NCBI GenBank assembly: GCA_964036665.1
Contig: OZ038530.1
Span: 4,216,001 to 4,280,000 of the forward strand
From: Gordius sp. MW1
Taxonomy: Eukaryota > Nematomorpha > Gordioida > Gordea > Gordiidae
Reading direction: 5' to 3'
DNA length: 64,000 bases
The notes beneath the pieces are model-generated. The model was given only the letters and a program-made list of their open reading frames with translations. It was not told where the DNA came from and did no database searches. Positions 47,719 through 61,700 of this stretch are shown here, piece after piece (positions within the stretch are counted from its first letter, which is position 1; each line of letters begins with the position of its first letter). The translations under genes were made by a program, and so were the position numbers.

Positions 47719-48752
47719 AAGTCAATCGAGGATAATAGGATTCTCAAATTAGCTTACTTTTATATATTTTTTCATGCTCTTTCACATAGAATCGAAAAAA
47801 ATAAATATTTTTACCTCAAAATTTTACACATATTTTTTTTTCAACCGTATGCATCCGATGAAAGTTGTCGTTTTCAGACGTGGTTTCCATGATAAAAAAT
47901 AAAAACTTATTAGAATCAGAGAACTATTACTTTGAAATCATGATCGCATAGACCAGTTTTCAAAAATTAAGCCATCACGTTGTGATACAACAAACTAATC
48001 GCAACAATAAAACGTTGTCTTTTGTCAAAATGATAGTTCTCGCAGCTTAAAACCTCTTTGCGGAAGTCAATCGAGGATAATAGGATTCTCAAATTGGCTT
48101 ACTTTTATATATTTTTTCATGCTCTTTCACATAGAATCGAAAAAAATAATTATTTTTACCTAAAAATTTCTCACATATTTTCCTTTCAACCGTATGCATC
48201 CGATGAAAGTTGTCGTTTTCAGACGTGGTTTCTATGATCCCAAGTAAAAATTTATCAGAATCTGAAAACTATTACTTTGAAATCATGATCGCATAGAGCC
48301 ATTTTCAAAAATTAAGCACTCACGTTGCGATACAACAAACTAATTGCAACAATAAAACGTTGTCTTTTGTCAAAATGATAGTTCTCGCAGCTTAAAACCT
48401 CTTTGCGGAAGTCAATCGAGGATAATAGGATTCTCAAATTGGCTTACTTTTATATATTTTTTCATACTCTTTCACATAGATCGAAAAAAATAAATATTTT
48501 TACCTCAAAATTTTTCACATATTTTTCTTTGAACCGTATTCATCCGTTGAAAGTTGTCGTTTTCAGACGTGGTTTCCATGATAAAAAGTAAAAATTTATC
48601 AGAATCCGAAAACTATTACTTTGAAATCATGATCGCATAGTGCATTTTTGAAAAATTAAGCACTCACGTTGCGACACAACAAACTAATCGCAACAATAAA
48701 ACGTTGTCTTTTGTCAAAATGATAGTTCTCGCAGCTTAAAACCTCTTTGCGG
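47719..48752 (+). repeat. Extra three-monomer insertion (1,034 bp) in copy 2
   Basis: Copy 2 has this A-B-C triplet (ATTTTACACATA; TAATTATTTTTACC with TTTCTCACATA; CATACTCTTTCACATAGATCG) twice in a row, here and at 48,753-49,786, exactly 1,034 bp apart. Copy 1 has it once at that place. The extra triplet reads GCGACACAAC (48,67x) and AAAACCTCTTT, as at 34,403-35,436, whereas 48,753 onward reads GCGATACAAC and AAAACATCTTT, as at 30,627 onward. Private changes here are ACCTAAAAATTTC (48,15x) and CATCCGTTG (48,54x). Confidence 0.8.
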
Positions 48753-51700
48753 AAGTCAATCGAGGATAATAGGATTCTCAAATTAGCTTACTTTTATATA
48801 TTTTTTCATGCTCTTTCACATAGAATCGAAAAAAATAAATATTTTTACCTCAAAATTTTACACATATTTTTTTTTCAACCGTATGCATCCGATGAAAGTT
48901 GTCGTTTTCAGACGTGGTTTCCATGATAAAAAATAAAAACTTATTAGAATCAGAGAACTATTACTTTGAAATCATGATCGCATAGACCAGTTTTCAAAAA
49001 TTAAGCCATCACGTTGTGATACAACAAACTAATCGCAACAATAAAACGTTGTCTTTTGTCAAAATGATAGTTCTCGCAGCTTAAAACCTCTTTGCGGAAG
49101 TCAATCGAGGATAATAGGATTCTCAAATTGGCTTACTTTTATATATTTTTTCATGCTCTTTCACATAGAATCGAAAAAAATAATTATTTTTACCTCAAAA
49201 TTTCTCACATATTTTCCTTTCAACCGTATGCATCCGATGAAAGTTGTCGTTTTCAGACGTGGTTTCTATGATCCCAAGTAAAAATTTATCAGAATCTGAA
49301 AACTATTACTTTGAAATCATGATCGCATAGAGCCATTTTCAAAAATTAAGCACTCACGTTGCGATACAACAAACTAATTGCAACAATAAAACGTTGTCTT
49401 TTGTCAAAATGATAGTTCTCGCAGCTTAAAACATCTTTGCGGAAGTCAATCGAGGATAATAGGATTCTCAAATTGGCTTACTTTTATATATTTTTTCATA
49501 CTCTTTCACATAGATCGAAAAAAATAAATATTTTTACCTCAAAATTTTTCACATATTTTTCTTTGAACCGTATTCATCCGATGAAAGTTGTCGTTTTCAG
49601 ACGTGGTTTCCATGATAAAAAGTAAAAATTTATCAGAATCCGAAAACTATTACTTTGAAATCATGATCGCATAGTGCATTTTTGAAAAATTAAGCACTCA
49701 CGTTGCGATACAACAAACTAATCGCAACAATAAAACGTTGTCTTTTGTCAAAATGATAGTTCTCGCAGCTTAAAACCTCTTTGCGGAAGTCAATCGAGGA
49801 TAATAGGATTCTCAAATTAGCTTACCTTTATATATTTTTTCATGCTCTTTCACATAGAATTGAAAAAAATAAATATTTTTACCTCAAAATTTAAAACATA
49901 TTTTTCTTTGAACCGTATTCATCCGATGAAAGTTGTCGTTTTCAGACGTGGTTTCTATGATCCCAATTAAAAATTTATCAGAATCTAAAAACTATTACTT
50001 TGAAATCATGATCGCATAGAGCAGTTTTCAAAAATTAAGCACTCACGTTGCGATACAACAAACTAATCGCAACAATAAAACGTTGTCTTTAAAACGATAG
50101 TTCTCGCAGCTTAAACCCTCTTTTCAGAAGTCAATCTAGGATAATAGGATTCTCAAATTGGCTTACTATTTTATATTTTTTCAAGCTCTTTCACATAGAA
50201 TCGAAAAAAATAAATCTTTTTACCTCAAAATTTTTCACATTTTTTTCTTTCACCGTATTCATCCGATAAGAGTTATCGTTTTCAGAGGTGGTTTCCATGA
50301 TAAAAAATAAAAACTTATCAGAATCAGAGAACTATTACTTTGAAATCATGATCGCATAGACCAGTTTTCAAAAATTAAGCAATCACGTTGCGATACAACA
50401 AACTAATCGCAACAATAAAACGTTGTTTAAAATGATATTTCTCGCAGCTTAAAACCTCTTTTCGGAAGTCAATCGAGGATAATAGGATTCTCAAATTGGC
50501 TTACTTTTTTATATTTTTTCAAGCTCTTTCACATAGAATCGAAAAAAATAAATCTTTTTACCTCAAAATTTTTCACATATTTTTCTTTGAACCGTATTCA
50601 TCCGATGAAAGTTGTCGTTTTCAGACGTGGTTTCCATGATAAAAAGTAAAAATTTATCAGAATCAGAAAACTATTACTTTGAAATCATGATCGCATAGTG
50701 CATTTTTGAAAAATTAAGCACTCACGTTGCGATACAACAAACTAATCGCAACAATAAAACATTGTCTTTTGTCAAAATGATAGTTCTCGCAGCTTAAAAC
50801 CTCTTTGCGGAAGTCAATCGAGGATAATAGGATTCACAAATTGGCTTACTTTTATATATTTTTTCATGCTCTTTCACATAGAATCGAAAAAAAAATATTT
50901 TTACCTCAAAATTTTTCACATATTTTTCTTTGAACTGTATTCATCCGATGAAAGTTGTAGTTTTCAGACGTGGTTTCTATGATCCCAAGTAAAAATTTAT
51001 CAGAATCAGAGAACTATTACTTTGAAATCATGATCGCATAGAGCAGTTTTCAAAAATTATGCACTCACGTTGAGATACAACAAACTAATCGCAACAATAA
51101 AACGTTGTCTTTTGTCAAAATGATAGTTCTCGCAGCTTAAAACCTCTTTGCGGAAGTCAATCGAGGATAATAGGATTCTCAATGGCTTACTTTTTTATAT
51201 TTTTTCAAGCTCTTTCACATTGAATCGAAAAAAATAAATCTTTTTACCTCAAAATTTTTCACATATTTTTCTTTCAACCGTATTCATCCGATAAGAGTTA
51301 CCGTTTTCAGACGTGGTTTCCATGATAAAAAGTAAAAATTTATCAGAATCAGAAAACTATTACTTTAAAATCATGATCGCATAGTGCATTTTTGAAAAAT
51401 TAAGCACTCACGTTGCGATACAACAAACAAATCGCAACAATAAAACGTTGTCTTTTGTCAAAATGATAGTTCTGGCAGCTTAAAACCTCTTTTCGGAAGT
51501 CAATCGAGGATAATAGGATTCTCAAATTGGCTTACTTTTATATATTTTTTCATGCTCTTTCACATAGAATCGAAAAAAATAAATATTTTTACCTCAAAAT
51601 TTTTCACATATTTTTCTTTGAACCGTATTCATCCGATGAAAGTTGTCGTTTTCAGACGTGGTTTCTATGATCCCAAGTAAAAATTTATCAGAATCTAAAA

Positions 51701-54700
51701 ACTATTACTTTGAAATCAAAATCGCATAGAGCAGTTTTCAAAAATTAAGCACTCACGTTGAGATACAACAAACTAATCGCAACAATAAAACGTTGTCTTT
51801 TGTCAAAATGATAGTTCTCGCAGCTTAAAACCTCTTTGCGGAAGTCAATCGAGGATAATAGGATTCTCAAATTGGCTTACCTTTATATATTTTTTCATGC
51901 TCTTTCACATAGAATTAAAAAAAAAAAAATATTTTTACCTCTAAATTTAAAACATATTTTTCTTTGAACCGTATTCATCCGATGAAAGTTGTCGTTTTCA
52001 GACGTGGTTTCTATGATCCCAATTAAAAATTTATCAGAATCTAAAAACTATTACTTTGTATCATGATCGCATATAGCAGTTTTAAAAAATTAAGCACTCA
52101 CGTTGCGATACAAAAAACTAATCGCAACAATAAAACGTTGTCTTTAAAATGATAGTTCTCGCAGCTTAAAACCTCTTTTCAGAAGTCAATCGAGGATAAC
52201 AGGATTCTCAATCTGGCTTACTATTTTATATTTTTTTAAGCTCTTTCACATTGAATCGAAAAAAATAAATCTTTTTACCTCAAAATTTTTCACATTTTTT
52301 TCTTTCAACCGTATTCATCCGATAAGAGTTACCGTTTTCAGACGTGGTTTCCATGATAAAAAGTAAAAATTTATCAGAATCAGAAAACTATTACTTTGAA
52401 ATCATGATCGCATAGTGCATTTTTGAAAAATTAAGCACTCACGTTGCGATACAACAAACTAATCGCAACAATAAAACGTTGTCTTTTGTCAAAATGATAG
52501 TTCTCGCAGCTTAAAACCTCTTTGCGGAAGTCAATCGAGGATAATAGGATTCTCAAATTAGCTTACTTTTATATATTTTTTCATGCTCTTTCACATAGAA
52601 TCGAAAAAAATAAATATTTTTACCTCAAAATTTTACACATATTTTTTTTTCAACCGTATGCATCCGATGAAAGTTGTCGTTTTCAGACGTGGTTTCCATG
52701 ATAAAAAATAAAAACTTATTAGAATCAGAGAACTATTACTTTGAAATCATGATCGCATAGACCAGTTTTCAAAAATTAAGCCATCACGTTGTGATACAAC
52801 AAACTAATCGCAACAATAAAACGTTGTCTTTTGTCAAAATGATAGTTCTCGCAGCTTAAAACCTCTTTGCGGAAGTCAATCGAGGATAATAGGATTCTCA
52901 AATTGGCTTACTTTTATATATTTTTTCATGCTCTTTCACATAGAATCGAAAAAAATAATTATTTTTACCTCAAAATTTCTCACATATTTTCCTTTCAACC
53001 GTATGCATCCGATGAAAGTTGTCGTTTTCAGACGTGGTTTCTATGATCCCAAGTAAAAATTTATCAGAATCTGAAAACTATTACTTTGAAATCATGATCG
53101 CATAGAGCCATTTTCAAAAATTAAGCACTCACGTTGCGATACAACAAACTAATTGCAACAATAAAACGTTGTCTTTTGTCAAAATGATAGTTCTCGCAGC
53201 TTAAAACCTCTTTGCGGAAGTCAATCGAGGATAATAGGATTCTCAAATTGGCTTACTTTTATATATTTTTTCATACTCTTTCACATAGATCGAAAAAAAT
53301 AAATATTTTTACCTCAAAATTTTTCACATATTTTTCTTTGAACCGTATTCATCCGATGAAAGTTGTCGTTTTCAGACGTGGTTTCCATGATAAAAAGTAA
53401 AAATTTATCAGAATCCGAAAACTATTACTTTGAAATCATGATCGCATAGTGCATTTTTGAAAAATTAAGCACTCACGTTGCGACACAACAAACTAATCGC
53501 AACAATAAAACGTTGTCTTTTGTCAAAATGATAGTTCTCGCAGCTTGAAACCTCTTTGCGGAAGTCAATCGAGGATAATAGGATTCTCAAATTGGCTTAC
53601 CTTTATATATTTTTTCATGCTCTTTCACATAGAATTGAAAAAAATAAATATTTTTACCTCAAAATTTAAAACATATTTTTCTTTGAACCGTATTCATCCG
53701 ATGAAAGTTGTCGTTTTCAGACGTGGTTTCTATGATCCCAATTAAAAATTTATCAGAATCTAAAAACTATTACTTTGAAATCATGATCGCATAGAGCAGT
53801 TTTCAAAAATTAAGCACTCACGTTGCGATACAACAAACTAATCGCAACAATAAAACGTTGTCTTTAAAACGATAGTTCTCGCAGCTTAAACCCTCTTTTC
53901 AGAAGTCAATCTAGGATAATAGGATTCTCAAATTGGCTTACTATTTTATATTTTTTCAAGCTCTTTCACATAGAATCGAAAAAAATAAATCTTTTTACCT
54001 CAAAATTTTTCACATTTTTTTCTTTCACCGTATTCATCCGATAAGAGTTATCGTTTTCAGAGGTGGTTTCCATGATAAAAAATAAAAACTTATCAGAATC
54101 AGAGAACTATTACTTTGAAATCATGATCGCATAGACCAGTTTTCAAAAATTAAGCAATTACGTTGCGATACAACAAACTAATCGCAACAATAAAACGTTG
54201 TCTTTTGTCAAAATGATAGTTCTCGCAGCTTAAAACCTCTTTTCGGAAGTAAATCGATGATAATAGGATTCTCAAATTGGCTTACTTTTATATATTTTTT
54301 CATGCTCTTTCACATAGAATCGAAAAAAATAAATATTTTTACCTCAAAATTTTTCACATATTTTTCTTTGAACCGTATTCATCCGATGAAAGTTGTCGTA
54401 TTCAGACGTGGTTTCCATGATAAAAAGTAAAAATTTATCAGAATCAGAGAACTTTTACTTTCAAATCATGATCGCATAGACCAGTTTTCAAAAATTAAGC
54501 AATCACGTTGCTATACAAGAAACTAATCGCAACAATAAAACGTTGTCTTTAAAATGATATTTCTCGCAGCTTAAAACCTCTTTTCGGAAGTCAATCGAGG
54601 ATAATAGGATTCTCAAATTGGCTTACTTTTATATATTTTTTCATGCTCTTTCACATAGAATCGAAAAAAATAAATATTTTTACCTCAAAATTTTACACAT

Positions 54701-57700
54701 ATTTTTTTTTCAACCGTATGCATCCTATGAAAGTTGTCGTTTTCAGACGTGGTTTCCATGATAAAAAGTAAAAATTTATCAGAATCAGAAAACTATTACT
54801 TTGAAATCATGATCGCATAGTGCATTTTTGAAAAATTAAGCACTCACGTTGCGATACAACAAACTAATCGCAACAATAAAACGTTGTCTTTTGTCAAAAT
54901 GATAGTTCTCGCAGCTTAAAACCTCTTTGCGGAAGTCAATCGAGGATAATAGGATTCTCAAATTGGCTTACTTTTATATATTTTTTTATGCTCTTTCACA
55001 TAGAATCGAAAAAAATAAATATTTTTACCTCAAAATTTTACACATATTTTATTTTCAATTGTATGCATCCGATGAAAGTTGTCGTTTTCAGACGTGGTTT
55101 CCATGATAAAAAGTAAAAATTTATCAGAATCAGAAAACTATTACTTTGAAATCATGATCGCATAGTGCATTTTTGAAAAATTAAGCACTCACGTTGCGAT
55201 ACAACAAACTAATCGCAACAATAAAACGTTGTCTTTTGTCAAAATGATAGTTCTCGCAGCTTAAAACCTCTTTGCGGAAGTCAATCGAGGATAATAGGAT
55301 TCTCAAATTGGCTTACTTTTATATATTTTTTCATGCTCTTTCACATAGAATCGAAAAAAATAATTATTTTTACCTCAAAATATTTCACATATTTTCTATT
55401 CAACCGTATGCATCCGATGAAAGTTGTCGTTTTCAGACGTGGTTTCTATGATCCCAAGTAAAAATTTATCAGAATCTGAAAACTATTACTTTGAAATCAT
55501 GATCGCATAGAGCCATTTTCAAAAATTAAGCACTCACGTTGCGATACAACAAACTAATTGCAACAATAAAACGTTGTGTTTTGTCAAAATGATAGTTCTC
55601 GCTGCTTAAAACCTCTTTGCGGAAGTCAATCGAGGATAATAGGATTCTCAAATTGGCTTACTTTTATATATTTTTTCATGCTCTTTCACATAGAATCGAA
55701 AAAAATAAATATTTTTACCTCAAAATTTTTCACATATTTTTCTTTGAACCGTATTCATCCGATGAAAGTTGTCGTTTTCAGACGTGGTTTCTATGATCCC
55801 AAGTAAAAATTTATCAGAATCTAAAAACTATTACTTTGAAATCATGATCGCATAGTGCATTTTTGAAAAATTAAGCACTCACGTTGCGATACAACAAACT
55901 AATCGCAACAATAAACTGTTGTCTTTTGTCAAAATGATAGTTCTCGCAGCTTAAAACCTCTTTGCGGAAGTCAATCGAGGATAATAGGATTCACAAATTG
56001 GCTTACTTTTATATATTTTTTCATGCTCTTTCACTTAGAATCGAAAAAAAAAATATTTTTACCTCAAAATTTTTCACATATTTTTCTTTGAACCGTATTC
56101 ATCCGATGAAAGTTGTCGTATTCAGACGTGGTTTCCATGATAAAAAGTAAAAATTTATTAGAATCAGAGAACTATTACTTTGAAATCATGATCGCATAGA
56201 CCAGTTTTCAAAAATTAAGCAATCACGTTGCGATACAACAAACTAATCGCAACAATAAAACGTTGTCTTTAAAATGATATTTCTCGCAGCTTAAACCTCT
56301 TTTCGGAAGTCAATCGAGGATAATAGGATTCTCAAATTGGCTTACTTTTATATATTTTTTCATACTCTTTCACATAGAATCGAAAAAAATAAATATTTTT
56401 ACCTCAAAATTTTTCACATATTTTTCTTTGAACCGTATTCATCCGATGAAAGTTGTCGTTTTCAGACGTGGTTTCCATGATAAAAAGTAAAAATTTATCA
56501 GAATCCGAAAACTATTACTTTGAAATCATGATCGCATAGTGCATTTTTGAAAAATTAAGCACTCACGTTGCGATACAACAAACTAATCGCAACAATAAAA
56601 CGTTGTCTTTTGTCAAAATGATAGTTCTCGCAGCTTAAAACCTCTTTGCGGAAGTCAATCGAGGATAATAGGATTCTCAAATTGGCTTACCTTTATATAT
56701 TTTTTCATGCTCTTTTACATAGAATTGAAAAAAATAAATATTTTTACCTCAAAACTTAAAACATATTTTTCTTTGAACCGTATTCATCCGATGAAAGTTG
56801 TCGTTTTCAGACGTGGTTTCTATGATCCCAATTAAAAATTTATCAGAATCTAAAAACTATTACTTTGAAATCATGATCGCATAGAGCAGTTTTCAAAAAT
56901 TAAGCACTCACGTTGCGATACAACAAACTAATCGCAACAATAAAACGTTGTCTTTAAAATGATAGTTCTCGCAGCTTAAAACCTCTTTTCAGAAGTCAAT
57001 CGAGGATAATAGGATTCTCAAATTGGCTTACTATTTTAAATTTTTTCAAGCTCTTTCACATAGAATCGAAAAAAATAAATCTTTTTATCTCAAAATTTTT
57101 CACATTTTTTTCTTTCAACCGTATTCATCCGATAAGAGTTATCGTTTTCAGAGGTGGTTTCCATGATAAAAAATAAAAACTTATCAGAATCAGAGAACTA
57201 TTACTTTGAAATTATGATCGCATAAACCAGTTTTCAAAAATTAAGCAATTACGTTGCGATACAACAAACTAATCGCAACAATAAAACGTTGTCTTTAAAA
57301 TGATAGTTCTCGCAGCTTAAAACCTCATTTCGGAAGTCAATCGAGGATAATAGGATTCTCAAATTGGCTTACTTTTATATATTTTTTCATGCTCTTTCAC
57401 ATAGAATCGAAAAAAAAAATATTTTTACCTTAAAATTTTTCACATATTTTTCTTTGAACCGTATTCATCCGATGAAAGTTGTCATATTCAGACGTGGTTT
57501 CCATGATAAAAAGTAAAACTTTATCAGAATCAGAGAACTATTACTTTGAAATCATGATCGCATAGACCAGTTTTCAAAAATTAAGCAATCACGTTGCGAT
57601 ACAACAAACTAATCGCAACAATAAAACGTTGTCTTTAAAATGATATTTCTCGCAGCTTAAAACCTCTTTTCGGAAGTCAATCGAGGATAATAGGATTCTC

Positions 57701-60700
57701 AAATTGGCTTACTTTTATATATTTTTTCATGCTCTTTCACATAGAATCGAAAAAAATAAATATTTTTACCTCAAAATTTTTCACATATTTTTCTTTGAAC
57801 CGTATTCATCCGATGAAAGTTGTCGTATTCAGACGTGGTTTCCATGATAAAAAGTAAAAATTTAACAGAATCAGAGAACTATTACTTTGAAATCATGATC
57901 GCATAGACCAGTTTTCAAAAATTAAGCAATCACGTTGCGATACAACAAACTAATCGCAACAATAAAACGTTGTCTTTAAAATGATATTTCTCGCAGCTTA
58001 AAACCTCTTTTCGGAAGTCAATCGAGGATAATAGGATTCTCAAATTGGCTTACTTTTATATATTTTTTCATGCTCTTTCACATAGAATCGAAAAAATCTT
58101 TTTACCTCAAAATTATTCACATTTTTTTCTTTCAACCGTATTCATCCGATAAGAGTTGTCGTTTTCAGAGGTGGTTTCCATGATAAAAAATAAAAACTTA
58201 TCAGAATCAGAGAACTATTACTTTGAAATCATGATCGCATAGACCAGTTTTCAAAAATTAAGCAATCACGTTGCGATACAACAAACTAATCGCAACAATA
58301 AAACGTTGTCTTTAAAATGATAGTTCTCGCAGCTTAAAGCCTCTTTTCGGAAGTCAATCAAGGATAATAGGATTCTCAAATTGGCTTACTTTTATATATT
58401 TTTTCATGCTCTTTCACACAGAATCAAAAAAAATAAATATTTTTAAATTTTTCACATATTTTTCTTTGAACCGTATTCATCCGATGAAAGTTGTCGTTTT
58501 CAGACGTGGTTTCTATGATCCCAAGTAAAAATTTATCAGAATCTAAAAACTATTACTTTGAAATCATGATCGCATAGTGCATTTTTGAAAAATTAAGCAC
58601 TCACGTTGCGATACAACAAACTAATCGCAACAATAAAACGTTGTCTTTTGTCAAAATGATAGTTCTCGCAGCTTAAAACCTCTTTTCGGAAGTAAATCGA
58701 TGATAATAGGATTCTCAAATTGGCTTACTTTTATATATTTTTTCATGCTCTTTCACATAGAATCGAAAAAAATAAATATTTTTACCTCAAAATTTTTCAC
58801 ATATTTTTCTTTGAACCGTATTCATCCGATGAAAGTTGTCTTTTTCAGACGTGGTTTCTATGATAAAAAGTAAAAATTTATCAGAATAAGAACTATTACT
58901 TTGAAATCATGATCGCATAGACCAGTTTTCAAAAATTAAGCAATCACGTTGCGATACAACAAACTAATCGCAACAATAAAACGTTGTTTAAAATGATATT
59001 TCTCGCAGCTTAAAACCTCTTTTCGGAAGTCAATCGAGGATAATAGGATTCTCAAATTGGCTTACTTTTTTATATTTTTTCAAGCTCTTTCACGTAGAAT
59101 CGAAAAAAATAAATCTTTTTACCTCAAAATTTTTCACATTTTTTTCTTTCAACCGTATTCATCCGATAAAAGTGTTCGTTTTCAGAGGAGGTTTCCATGA
59201 TAAAAAGTAAAAACTTATCAGAATCAGAGAACTATTACTTTGAAATCATGATCGCATAGACCAGTTTTCAAAAATTAAGCCATCACGTTACGATACAACA
59301 AACTAATCGCAACAATAAAACGTTGTCTTTAAAATGATAGTTCTCGCAGCTTAAAACCTCTTTTCGGAAGTCAATCGAGGATAATAGGATTCTCAAATTG
59401 GCTTACTTTTATATATTTTTTCAAGCTCTTTCACATAGAATCGAAAAAAATAAATCTTTTTACCTCAAAATTTTTCACATTTTTTTCTTTCAACCGTATT
59501 CATCCGATAAGAGTTGTCGTTTTCAGAGGTGGTTTCCATGATAAAAAGTAAAAACTTATCAGAATCAGAGAACTATTACTTTGAAATCATGATCGCATAG
59601 ACCAGTTTTCAAAAATTAAGCAATCACGTTGCGATACAACAAACTAATCGCAACAATAAAACGTTGTCTTTAAATGATAGTTCTCGCAGCTTAAAACCTC
59701 TTTTCGGAAGTCAATCGAGGATAATAGGATTCTCAAATTGGCTTACTTATATATATTTTTTCAAGCTCTTTCACATAGAATTGAAAAAATCTTTTTACCT
59801 CAAAATTATACACATTTTTTTCTTTCAACCGTATTCATCCGATAAGAGTTGTCGTTTTCAGAGGTGGTTTCCATGATAAAAAATAAAAACTTATCAGAAT
59901 CAGAGAACTATTACTTTGAAATCATGATCGCATAGACCAGTTTTCAAAAATTAAGCAATCACGTTGCGATACAACAAACTAATCGCAACAATAAAACGTT
60001 GTCTTTAAAATGATAGTTCTCGCAGCTTAAAGCCTCTTTTCGGAAGTCAATCGAGGATAATAGGATTCTCAAATTGGCTTACTTTTTTATATTTTTTCAA
60101 GCTCTTTCACGTAGAATCGAAAAAAATAAATCTTTTTACCTCAAAATTTTTCACATTTTTTTCTTTCAACCGTATTCATTCGATAAAAGTGTTCGTTTTC
60201 AGAGGTGGTTTCCATGATAAAAAGTAAAAACTTATCAGAATCAGAGAACTATTACTTTGAAATCATGATCGCATAGACCAGTTTTCAAAAATTAAGCCAT
60301 CACGTTACGATACAACAAACTAATCGCAACAATAAAACGTTGTCTTTAAAATGATAGTTCTCGCAGCTTAAAACCTCTTTTCGGAAGTCAATCGAGGATA
60401 ATAGGATTCTCAAATTGGCTTACTTTTATATATTTTTTCAAGCTCTTTCACATAGATTTGAAAAAAATAAATCTTTTTACCTCAAAATTTTTCACATTTT
60501 TTTCTTTCAACCGTATTCATCCGATAAGAGTTGTCGTTTTCAGAGGTGGTTTCCATGATAAAAAGTAAAAACTTATCAGAATCAGAGAACTATTACTTTG
60601 AAATCATGATCGCATAGACCAGTTTTCAAAAATTAAGCAATCACGTTGCGATACAACAAACTAATCGCAACAATAAAACGTTGTCTTTAAAATGATAGTT

Positions 60701-61700
60701 CTCGCAGCTTAAAACCTCTTTTCGGAAGTCAATCGAGGATAATAGGATTCTCAAATTGGCTTACTTTTATATATTTTTTCAAGCTCTTTCACATAGAATC
60801 GAAAAAATCTTTTTACCTCAAAATTATTCACATTTTTTTCTTTCAACCGTATTCATCCGATAAGAGTTGTCGTTTTCAGAGGTGGTTTCCATGATAAAAA
60901 ATAAAAACTTATCAGAATCAGAGAACTATTATTTGAAATCATGATCGCATAGACCAGTTTTCAAAAATTAAGCAATCACGTTGCGATACAACAAACTAAT
61001 CGCAACAATAAAACGTTGTCTTTAAAATGATAGTTCTCGCAGCTTAAAGCCTCTTTTCGGAAGTCAATCGAGGATAATAGGATTCTCAAATTGGCTTACT
61101 TTTTTATATTTTTTCAAGCTCTTTCACATAGAATCGAAAAAAATAAATCTTTTTACCTCAAAATTTTTCACATTTTTTTCTTTCAACCGTATTCATCCGA
61201 TAAAAGTTGTCGTTTTCAGAGGTGGTTTCCATGAAAGTAAGAACTTATCAGAATCAGAGAACTATTACTTTGAAATCATGATCGCATAGACCAGTTTTCA
61301 AAAATTAAGCCATCACGTTGCGATACAACAAACTAATCGCAACAATAAAACGTTGTCTTTAAAATGATAGTTCTCGCAGCTTAAAGCCTCTTTTCGGAAG
61401 TCAATCGAGGATAATAGGATTCTCAAATTGGCTTACTTTTTTATATTTTTTCAAGCTCTTTCACATAGAATCGAAAAAAATAAATCTTTTTACCTCAAAA
61501 TTTTTCACATTTTTTGCTTTCAACCGTATTCATCCGATAAAAGTTGTCGTTTTCAGAGGTGGTTTCCATGATAAAAAGTAAAAACTTATCAGAATCAGAG
61601 AACTATTACTTTGAAATCTGATCGCATAGACCAGTTTTCAAAAGTTAAGCCATCACGTTGCGATACAACAAACTAATCGCAACAATAAAACGTTGTCTTT
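48753..61700 (+). repeat. Large duplication, copy 2 (~12.95 kb, 38 monomers)
   Basis: Partner of 30,627-43,575. It contains the same internal segment pair (48,753-50,426 and 52,528-54,201), the same three-monomer HOR (about 59,027-61,060) and the same rare marks. Differences seen include AATTAAAAAAAAAAAA (51,91x) where copy 1 has an interrupting T, ATCATGATC (55,15x) against ATCAAGATC (37,02x), and CTTTTACATAG (56,71x) against CTTTCACATAG. A handful of differences over ~13 kb means a very recent duplication or very recent homogenisation. Confidence 0.9.

Noticed and set aside
31311-59876. Thirteen recurring 62-76-codon + strand frames in the right half
   Set aside because: Same monomer stretch again, present at offsets 1,034, 3,776 and 18,125-18,126 because the DNA was duplicated. 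The period of 345 is divisible by three, so frames stay in register, yet stops in every monomer keep all frames short.
30627-61700. The two ~12.95-kb blocks as a pure assembly artefact
   Set aside because: Not excluded, but copy-specific differences, the extra 1,034-bp triplet and different right flanks (GTCTTTTGTC against GTCTTTAAAATG) favour two real loci. Read evidence would decide.
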